NCBI GenBank assembly: GCA_017454265.1
Contig: JAFTDJ010000070.1
Span: 1-42,539, forward strand
Direction of reading: 5' to 3'
From: Bacteroidales bacterium
GTDB lineage: Bacteria; Bacteroidota; Bacteroidia; Bacteroidales; UBA932
Length of the DNA: 42,539 bases
Shown one piece after another: positions 36,740-42,539 of this stretch (positions are counted from its first letter, which is position 1; each line of letters begins with the position of its first letter). A model generated the notes under the pieces. It made no database searches and was not told the origin of the DNA. It saw nothing but the letters and a program-made list of their open reading frames with translations. The translations under genes and the position numbers were made by a program.

Positions 36740-38163
36740 AAAAAATCACCATAATCATTCTCGCCACACTGGCTGTTTGCGCCAACGCGAACGCCAAGGT
36801 AGAGCTCCCCTCCATTTTTACAGACAACATGGTGCTCCAGCAGGGACGGAAAGTGAATCTGTGGGGTAAGGCGGTTCCCAATGGAAAGGTTACCGTACAG
36901 CCTTCGTGGTCTAAATACAAGTATATCGCGGAAACGGGATCCGACGGTTCCTGGGCCCTGTACCTTCCTACATCCGAAGCGGGTGGGCCCTACAGCATCA
37001 CTTTCAGCGATGGCGGCAAGGAAAAGACCATACTTAACAATGTGCTGATCGGCGAAGTCTGGTTCTGCTCCGGACAGTCCAATATGGAAATGCCTGTACG
37101 GGGTTTTCCCGGTCAGCCCGTAGAAGGCTCAATAGATGCCATAATGGGAGCAAGGCCGTCTGTTCCCATACGTATATGCACAGTCAAACGGCAGTGCTCT
37201 GCTGCAGAAGAAAAAACCTGCGACTGCAGATGGCTGGAGCACAATCCCGAATCTGTAGCCGACGCCAGTGCGGTGGCATACTTTTTCGCACGCCGTTTGA
37301 ATGAGGTGCTGGACGTTCCCGTCGGGCTTATAATAACAGACTGGGGCGGTACGCCCATCGAGGCCTGGATGAACAGGGAGACCCTGCGCCTGGAGTTCAA
37401 GGGAGAATTCGACTTCTCCCACCTGGACTCCCGCATCCTGCCAAAGAAACACCCTCAAAACAGCCCCTGCGCCATGTTCAACGGCCAGGTAGCTCCGCTG
37501 GTGCCCTTCACCTTCCGGGGAATGCTCTGGTATCAGGGAGAAAGCAACCGCGGCCGCGCTGAGCAATACATACGCCTTCAGACCTCATACGTGCGTATGA
37601 TGCGTTACCTTTTCCGCAACGAGAACGCACCATTCTACTTCGTGCAGATAGCACCCTACAATTATTCCGACTCAGACCTCAACAGCCCGTTGTTTTACGA
37701 AGCCCAGGAGGCAACCCTCTCCACTATCCCCCGCAGCGGCATGGTCGGCACGGCAGATATTGGCGAATGGGGCACCATCCATCCCCGGAAGAAAAAGGAA
37801 GTGGGTGACAGGCTCGCACTGCTTGCCCTGCAGGACGAATACGGAATAGATTATATAGATGCACACAGCCCTTCGTACGCAGATGCGGAATTCAAGGACG
37901 GCAAGGCCGTGGTGACCATGAACGTAGGAGACCGCAACCTGGCTCCCATAGGCGTTGACCTTGAGGGATTCGAGCTGGCAGGTGAAGACCGGGTATTCCA
38001 TCCCGCAACCGGCCGCGTATCCGGCAAGACCGTGGTGGTAAGTTCTCCTGAAGTCCCCGAGCCGGTGGCCGTACGCTACTGCTTCCACAACTGGAGCGTT
38101 GGAACCTTGTTCAACAGCTACGGTATCCCGGCATACCCCTTCCGTTCAGACGATTGGAAATAA
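36736..38163 (+). CDS. Sialate O-acetylesterase-like carbohydrate esterase
   Basis: A 475-residue exported SGNH-type esterase (signal peptide MKKITIIILATLAVCANANA). An N-terminal beta domain begins VELPSIFTDNMVLQQGRKV. The catalytic Ser115 is in CSGQSNMEMP, the oxyanion regions are in DWGGTPIEAWM and LWYQGESNRG, and the catalytic His349 is in EWGTIHPRKKKE. A C-terminal beta domain follows (VRYCFHNWSVGTLFNSYGIP). Relatives remove O-acetyl groups from sialic acid or from plant polysaccharides such as xylan; which applies here is not known. It is translationally coupled to the RNase H-like gene and followed after 12 nt by the FAD oxidoreductase. Confidence 0.93.
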   Translation: MKKITIIILATLAVCANANAKVELPSIFTDNMVLQQGRKVNLWGKAVPNGKVTVQPSWSKYKYIAETGSDGSWALYLPTSEAGGPYSITFSDGGKEKTILNNVLIGEVWFCSGQSNMEMPVRGFPGQPVEGSIDAIMGARPSVPIRICTVKRQCSAAEEKTCDCRWLEHNPESVADASAVAYFFARRLNEVLDVPVGLIITDWGGTPIEAWMNRETLRLEFKGEFDFSHLDSRILPKKHPQNSPCAMFNGQVAPLVPFTFRGMLWYQGESNRGRAEQYIRLQTSYVRMMRYLFRNENAPFYFVQIAPYNYSDSDLNSPLFYEAQEATLSTIPRSGMVGTADIGEWGTIHPRKKKEVGDRLALLALQDEYGIDYIDAHSPSYADAEFKDGKAVVTMNVGDRNLAPIGVDLEGFELAGEDRVFHPATGRVSGKTVVVSSPEVPEPVAVRYCFHNWSVGTLFNSYGIPAYPFRSDDWK

Positions 38164-38175
38164 TGTTATTCATAT

Positions 38176-39594
38176 ATGAAAAAGTTACTCAGCTTAGTTT
38201 GTCTCGCAGGTATTATGGTATTCAACTCCTGCGGTAATCAAAATGAAGTCAAATTCAAAGTCACACGCAGTTTCGATTGCGACGTACTGGTTATCGGCGG
38301 CGGCCCCGCAGGCATAGGTTCGGCAGTTTGTGCCGCCCGCCACGGAGCCAAAACCATACTCGCAGAGCGGGAAGGATACCTGGGCGGAATGGCCACCAAC
38401 GGCCTTGTAGCGCCTTTTATGTCCAGCACAACCCCCGACGGCCAGACACTTCTGATACGTGGCATGTACGAGGAACTCGTCAACCGCATGGTTGAGCAGG
38501 GCGGCGCCATTCATCCGCTCAAGGCGGAAATAGGCTCCTTCTCCGCTTACCGCGACAAGGGGCATCACGGCCTTACCACCTTCGACTTCGAGTGCCTCAA
38601 GCGCACCACCGAGCAGATGTGCAAGGAAGCCGGCGTAGAGTTGCTTTACCATCTGCTGTTCGTCAAAGCAGACACCAAGGACAATAAGATTACTGCCGCA
38701 TACTTCGCCACCAAGGACGGCATCTGGAAGATTACCGCCAAGAACTACATAGACTGCACCGGCGACGGAGACCTGGCTGCCCAGGCCGGAGCCCCGTTCA
38801 TCTACGGCGACGGTGAGGGCGGCGTGCAGGCCACCTCGCTCTTCATCGTGCTGCGGAATATCGACTGGAAAGCCATGGACGCCCACGATGCGGCATGCCG
38901 GAAGGCCGGCGACTTTGAGGGCCAGTTCTACATGCGCGAGATTCTTGCCGCCCGCGAGAAGGGCGAGTTCCCCATGTGGCGCCAGAAAATCGCCCTTTTC
39001 CAGAACATGGACGGCACTGCTACCGTGAACATGACACAGACCGACGAGGTTGACGGCCTTGACCCCAAGCAGGTAACCGAGGCTGAAATAACCGGACGCG
39101 AGCAGGCGGACTATGTGGTAAAGTTCCTCCGCAAATATGTCAAAGGCTGTGAAAACTGCGAACTTGCCCAATCTGCAGAAAATCTGGGAGTCCGCGAGAC
39201 CCGCCGCATCATCGGAGAATACACCGTTACCACAGAAGACGCAAAGAATTCAGTGAAATATCCCGACCCTGTGTTCTGCTGCGCAAACCACATGGATATC
39301 CACCGCAAGGGCTATGTAGAGTACGTCGCACGCAACACCAACGACCCGTACTATTTCCCTTACCGCGCCCTGCTGCCGCAGAAGGTTGACAACCTGCTTT
39401 GCGCCGGCCGTTGCGCCGCCGCCGAGCGCCCCGTAATGGCCGCTGTCCGCGTCATCCCCCCGTGTTTCGCCATGGGACAGGCCGCAGGTACTGCAGCAGC
39501 ACTGTCTGTAGCAGCGGGTGTAGGGCCCAAGCAACTGGACCCTTCCGTCCTCGTGTCCACGTTGAAAGAAGACGGAGTCTATCTGCCGGAGTAA
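38176..39594 (+). CDS. Lipoprotein FAD-dependent oxidoreductase (FAD_oxidored-type)
   Basis: A 472-residue flavoprotein with a lipoprotein signal peptide (VFNSC, Cys19), so it should act outside the cytoplasm, unlike its paralogue at 3429. The dinucleotide-binding motif is DVLVIGGGPAGIG, followed by EREGYLGGMATNGLVAPFM. The C-terminal block is LLCAGRCAAAERPVMAAVRV and GQAAGTAAALSVAAG, and the end is EDGVYLPE. The substrate is unknown. Position after an O-acetylesterase suggests sugar-derivative oxidation, but that is inference. It converges on the metallophosphoesterase gene; the 17-nt gap between the stops has no clear terminator. Confidence 0.88.
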   Translation: MKKLLSLVCLAGIMVFNSCGNQNEVKFKVTRSFDCDVLVIGGGPAGIGSAVCAARHGAKTILAEREGYLGGMATNGLVAPFMSSTTPDGQTLLIRGMYEELVNRMVEQGGAIHPLKAEIGSFSAYRDKGHHGLTTFDFECLKRTTEQMCKEAGVELLYHLLFVKADTKDNKITAAYFATKDGIWKITAKNYIDCTGDGDLAAQAGAPFIYGDGEGGVQATSLFIVLRNIDWKAMDAHDAACRKAGDFEGQFYMREILAAREKGEFPMWRQKIALFQNMDGTATVNMTQTDEVDGLDPKQVTEAEITGREQADYVVKFLRKYVKGCENCELAQSAENLGVRETRRIIGEYTVTTEDAKNSVKYPDPVFCCANHMDIHRKGYVEYVARNTNDPYYFPYRALLPQKVDNLLCAGRCAAAERPVMAAVRVIPPCFAMGQAAGTAAALSVAAGVGPKQLDPSVLVSTLKEDGVYLPE

Positions 39595-39611
39595 GCGTCC
39601 CCGGCAGATAA

Positions 39612-40748
39612 TTATCTGAGCGTAAAGCGCTTGCTGAGGCGGGAAGAATCTCCGGCGTAGAAATCTACATATACCCGGGGACCATCGACAATCAGTTTGT
39701 AGGAGCCTGCGGCATCTGAAGTACTGTACTCACGGATGCCCGCACGGTACTCGTCGAACAGTGCTTTGTTGGCCTCCGTTGCAAGCTCCGGCTTGGCTTT
39801 GAACAGCAGGGTGCAGTATTCGTCGGCACCTGAAGCAAGTTCGCGGTAAGTGGCCTGGGAGTCCGTGCGCCAGACGCTGCTCATGGTCATCTGGGTGATG
39901 CGTCCGCCGTCTCCTCTCCAGTCCATGAATTCGGTGGCGTGCGTGTGGCCGCACAGTACAATGGCATTGAGACTTGCAAGCAGAGCACGCATTTTGCGGC
40001 GCTCCTCTGCCTTTGAATCCTTGCGATTGCCGAGCAGATACCACCAGTAGTACTTAGGGTGATCGAAGGGGAAAACCGGAGAGTGCACGATTACGAATAC
40101 GTGCCTTGCACCGCGCGCCTGCTCCAGGAGGGCAGTGATTTCGTTAACCTTGGGCTTGGTGAAGTTCACAACCACGAACGCGTCGGGGCCGCAGCGGAAG
40201 AGGAAATTGGTCCCGTTTATTTCCTGTCCCAGTTCCCGGCTCATGCGTTCGGACATATATTCCGTATAAGCCTGGGTACATACGGCATCATCATTGCCGC
40301 GAAGGTCGTGATTGCCGGCAACGGTAACGAAAGGCAGGTCCGGAGCCAGGTCGTTCTTGAAAAGGTTCAGGGCGTCTTCCAGAAAACGCTTGTGAGTAGC
40401 GGCGTCGGCAGTGTCACCCTGGATCAGGTCGCCCATCTGGAAGACGTAACGGGTGTCATCGTCCACCAGGCACGCTGCACGCTTGACAAGGTCCTTGCTG
40501 CGTCCGGCCCACATCTGGCCGTTACGCACAAACTCCCGCTGGTGGTTTGCGAGGCGTTCAGGACTGGGGTCAGTGTATCCCTTGTGGTACTTCAACGGGT
40601 CGGCGTCGTCGTAGTGGGTATCGCCCAGGATTACTACGGAGTATTTGCCGTCAATACTTTTGGGGCCCATGCCGAGGGCAAGCTCGCCGGGCAGGGCGAG
40701 ACCGGCAAGCCCCGCCGCGCTGATTTTGAAAAAGCTTCTCCTGTCCAT
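39612..40748 (-). CDS. Calcineurin-like metallophosphoesterase with Tat-type signal
   Basis: A 378-residue exported phosphoesterase. The N-terminus MDRRSFFKISAAGLAGLALP has a twin-arginine motif (RRSFFK) and a hydrophobic stretch, implying export of the folded metalloprotein. All family metal-binding blocks are present in order: ILGDTHYDD, MGDLIQGD, AGNHDLRGND, VIVHSP and LCGHTHATEF. The substrate is not evident; relatives act on phosphomonoesters, nucleotides or phosphodiesters. It stands alone on the minus strand. Confidence 0.92.
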   Translation of the reverse strand: MDRRSFFKISAAGLAGLALPGELALGMGPKSIDGKYSVVILGDTHYDDADPLKYHKGYTDPSPERLANHQREFVRNGQMWAGRSKDLVKRAACLVDDDTRYVFQMGDLIQGDTADAATHKRFLEDALNLFKNDLAPDLPFVTVAGNHDLRGNDDAVCTQAYTEYMSERMSRELGQEINGTNFLFRCGPDAFVVVNFTKPKVNEITALLEQARGARHVFVIVHSPVFPFDHPKYYWWYLLGNRKDSKAEERRKMRALLASLNAIVLCGHTHATEFMDWRGDGGRITQMTMSSVWRTDSQATYRELASGADEYCTLLFKAKPELATEANKALFDEYRAGIREYSTSDAAGSYKLIVDGPRVYVDFYAGDSSRLSKRFTLR

Positions 40749-40794
40749 ATAGTTGATGACTTTATTTGTTTCCTTCCGACATTGCTTCAGCCAT

Positions 40795-40802
40795 CAAATG
40801 TA
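40795..40802 (-). promoter_or_regulatory. -7 box for the metallophosphoesterase gene
   Basis: On the minus strand this reads TACATTTG, a match to TAnnTTTG, 46 nt before the ATG. A clear TTTG -33 box is not seen. Confidence 0.45.
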
Positions 40803-40823
40803 CAACTTTTTTTCATAAAACGC

Positions 40824-40858
40824 AGATTCTTCGACTCGCTTCGCTCGCTCAGAACGAC
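40824..40858 (-). repeat. Short interspersed repeat, right copy
   Basis: On the minus strand this starts GTCGTTCTGAGC, carries GAGCGAAGCGAGTCGAAG and ends AGAATCT. It is of the same type as the element at 3291-3316 but in the opposite orientation. The ends match closely; the middle is longer here. Confidence 0.55.
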
Positions 40859-40898
40859 AAGGAGCGGGAAGGCAGCAGAATGACAGGGCGGCAGGGCA

Positions 40899-40932
40899 TA
40901 AAAAAGGAGGCCGACTTGAGGTCAGCCTCCTT
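40899..40932 (-). terminator. Rho-independent terminator downstream of rpsC
   Basis: On the minus strand AAGGAGGCTGAC (40932-40921) pairs with GTCGGCCTCCTT (40915-40904) with one mismatch and a 5-nt loop, followed by a run of T. It ends the rplB-rpsS-rplV-rpsC transcript 21 nt after the rpsC stop, where rplP would be expected in relatives. Confidence 0.87.
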
Positions 40933-40953
40933 AAGTATTACCGTAAGAGTAAA

Positions 40954-41712
40954 TTACTTCCTCTCTTCGCGACGGGGACCACGACGGTCTCCGCGACGGT
41001 CGCCACCGCGGCCACCGCGACGGTCACCGCGAGGTGCGCCGGCTGCCTGGGAGTTGGCTGCTGCAAGAGCGGCGGGAGTGAGGTCCTGACGGCCATACTT
41101 CTCACCGTTGCAGATCCATACCTTGATACCCAGGGTACCGACCTTGGTGTTAGCCACTGCAAGGGCATAGTCGATGTCTGCACGGAAAGTGTGCAGAGGG
41201 GTACGACCTTCCTTGAACATCTCGCTGCGGGCCATTTCAGCACCACCGACACGGCCGGCAATCTGAATCTTGATGCCCTCAGCGCCAACGCGCATGGTGT
41301 TGGCGATGGCCATCTTGATAGCACGACGATAGCTGACGCGGCCTTCGATCTGGCGGGCGATGGAGTCTGCCACGATGTGAGCGTCAACCTCAGGGCGCTT
41401 GACCTCGAAAATGTTGATCTGGATGTCCTTGCTGGTGACCTTCTTGAGCTCTTCCTTAAGTTTATCGACCTCCTGGCCGCCCTTGCCGATAATGAAACCG
41501 GGGCGTGCGGCATAGATGGTGACGGTAATGAGCTTCAGCGTACGCTCGATGACAATCTTGCTGAGGCTGGCCTTGGCAAGACGGTTGCCGAGATACTCGC
41601 GGATCTTGTAGTCCTCTGCGATTTTCTCTGCATAGTTACCACCACACCAGTTAGAGTCCCAACCACGGGTGATACCGATTCTGTTGCTGATAGGATTTGT
41701 TTTCTGTCCCAT
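40954..41712 (-). CDS. rpsC: 30S ribosomal protein S3
   Basis: A 252-residue S3. It begins [20 protein letters not shown], has the KH domain with [20 protein letters not shown], and the C-terminal domain with [20 protein letters not shown] and [13 protein letters not shown]. The last 40 residues or so form a low-complexity tail of Ala then RG and RRG repeats ([19 protein letters not shown]) that is absent from E. coli S3. Bacteroidetes S3 proteins often have a basic tail, but this one is notably RG-rich. It is the last gene of this S10 fragment. Confidence 0.99.
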   Translation of the reverse strand: MGQKTNPISNRIGITRGWDSNWCGGNYAEKIAEDYKIREYLGNRLAKASLSKIVIERTLKLITVTIYAARPGFIIGKGGQEVDKLKEELKKVTSKDIQINIFEVKRPEVDAHIVADSIARQIEGRVSYRRAIKMAIANTMRVGAEGIKIQIAGRVGGAEMARSEMFKEGRTPLHTFRADIDYALAVANTKVGTLGIKVWICNGEKYGRQDLTPAALAAANSQAAGAPRGDRRGGRGGDRRGDRRGPRREERK

Positions 41713-41713
41713 A

Positions 41714-42130
41714 TTACTTATTCTCCACTGGTTGTTTTACATCGAGAATCACGGTCACGTGGTTGGAACGCTTGCGGATACGTCCCGCACGTCCCTGAGG
41801 GCACGGGCGGATGCGCTTCAGCGTGCGGCCTTCACCTACCATAATAGTCTTTACGTAGACGTTGCCGTTGTCCAGCTCCTTGGCCTTGTCCTGGTTCTTG
41901 GCTTCCCAGTTGGCGATAGCGCTGCGGAGAAGCTTCTCCAGACGGACGGATGCCTCCCTTTTGCTGAATTTCAGCAGGTCGAGGGCGTGATTTACCTCCT
42001 TGCCGCGGATAGTGTCTGCTACCAGACGCATCTTGCGGGGGGAAGTGGGGACGTCATTCAGCTTTGCAACAGCTGTAACCTTCTTAGCCTCCTTGAGGCT
42101 TTCAGCCATAAGTCTTTTACGCTTTCCCAT
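41714..42130 (-). CDS. rplV: 50S ribosomal protein L22
   Basis: A 138-residue L22 that lines the peptide exit tunnel. Typical blocks are [38 protein letters not shown] and [20 protein letters not shown]. It is separated from rpsC by one nucleotide and from rpsS by five, as in a normal S10 operon. Confidence 0.99.
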   Translation of the reverse strand: MGKRKRLMAESLKEAKKVTAVAKLNDVPTSPRKMRLVADTIRGKEVNHALDLLKFSKREASVRLEKLLRSAIANWEAKNQDKAKELDNGNVYVKTIMVGEGRTLKRIRPCPQGRAGRIRKRSNHVTVILDVKQPVENK

Positions 42131-42135
42131 AATGA

Positions 42136-42408
42136 TTACTTCTTATTGTTACCTGAATGACCCTTGAATGTGCGGGTGGGGGCAAACTCTCCGAGCTTGT
42201 GGCCAACCATCTGCTCAGTAACGTAAACAGGAATAAACTTGTTTCCATTATGAACTGCAATAGTGTGGCCGATGAAGTCCGGGGAGATCATGCTGGCACG
42301 AGACCAGGTCTTGACCACCTCTTTCTTCTTGCTACCATCATTCATAGCAAGAACTCTCTTCTCCAGGGCTTCCTGGATGTACGGTCCTTTTTTAAGTGAA
42401 CGACTCAT
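42136..42408 (-). CDS. rpsS: 30S ribosomal protein S19
   Basis: A complete 90-residue S19 ([50 protein letters not shown]). It lies between rplB and rplV in the usual S10 order. Confidence 0.99.
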   Translation of the reverse strand: MSRSLKKGPYIQEALEKRVLAMNDGSKKKEVVKTWSRASMISPDFIGHTIAVHNGNKFIPVYVTEQMVGHKLGEFAPTRTFKGHSGNNKK

Positions 42409-42431
42409 AATCTCTTACTTGTTTTATTCCG

Positions 42432-42539
42432 TTATTTCTTTCTTCTCTCAATGATGAACTTGTTGGAAGCGGCCTTCGGATTGCGGGTCTTGTATCCCTT
42501 TGCGGGCAGACCCTTGCGGGAACGGGGATGTCCACCGGA
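42432..42539 (-). CDS. rplB: 50S ribosomal protein L2 (3' end only)
   Basis: The last 35 codons and stop of L2, cut by the right edge of the window. The peptide reads [18 protein letters not shown] and ends FIIERRKK, which is the basic C-terminal end of L2. The stop is the TAA read from 42434 to 42432. rpsS follows after 23 nt. Confidence 0.96.
   Translation of the reverse strand, partial: SGGHPRSRKGLPAKGYKTRNPKAASNKFIIERRKK

Overview
The window looks like a chromosomal segment of a GC-rich member of the Bacteroidales. The evidence is two SusC/SusD pairs, an ECF sigma/FecR anti-sigma pair, Bacteroidetes-type -7 boxes (TAnnTTTG), many lipoproteins with short MKK/MKR signal peptides, and a Bacteroidetes-style C-terminal extension on ribosomal protein S3. 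No rRNA, tRNA, CRISPR array, transposase or phage gene was seen.

Layout. (1) 2-3157: the 3' part of rpoC, followed by hairpins and a short interspersed repeat. (2) 3429-4802: an FAD-dependent oxidoreductase whose stop codon abuts the stop of the convergent sigma gene. (3) 4803-24888: a sigma/FecR-controlled locus. The divergent ECF sigma gene faces FecR, then SusC with an STN signalling domain, SusD, a fimbrillin-like lipoprotein in the SusE/F position, two exported metallo-beta-lactamase (MBL)-fold proteins, a 43-residue peptide, a fimbrillin-like/FISUMP-like lipoprotein, a 39-residue peptide, a second such lipoprotein whose 3' half is AT-rich, a third such lipoprotein fused to an MBL domain, and a GH2 glycosidase. 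(4) 25072-35042: a second locus with its own strong promoter: tricorn-like S41 protease, SusC without STN, SusD and two surface lipoproteins, closed by a terminator. (5) 35151-36248: a single membrane-protein gene between terminators. (6) 36323-39594: RNase H-like protein, sialate O-acetylesterase-like protein, and a lipoprotein FAD oxidoreductase paralogous to the one at 3429. (7) 39612-40748 on the minus strand: a Tat-type metallophosphoesterase. (8) 40954-42539 on the minus strand: rpsC, rplV, rpsS and the end of rplB, with the S10 operon ending in a terminator right after rpsC.

Working model. Locus 3 should sense a ligand at the outer membrane through SusC-STN, FecR and sigma, and display several related lipoproteins and MBL hydrolases at the cell surface. 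The MBL domain occurs twice alone and once fused to the fimbrillin/FISUMP architecture, which ties these parts together functionally. The short peptides ahead of two of the lipoproteins share a (V/I)CTSNV core and a C-terminal G(E/S)W. This combination is the best candidate in the window for an undescribed system. Locus 4 looks like a protein or peptide utilisation locus. The whole accessory block sits between rpoC and an inverted, interrupted S10 segment, which suggests an old rearrangement at this site.
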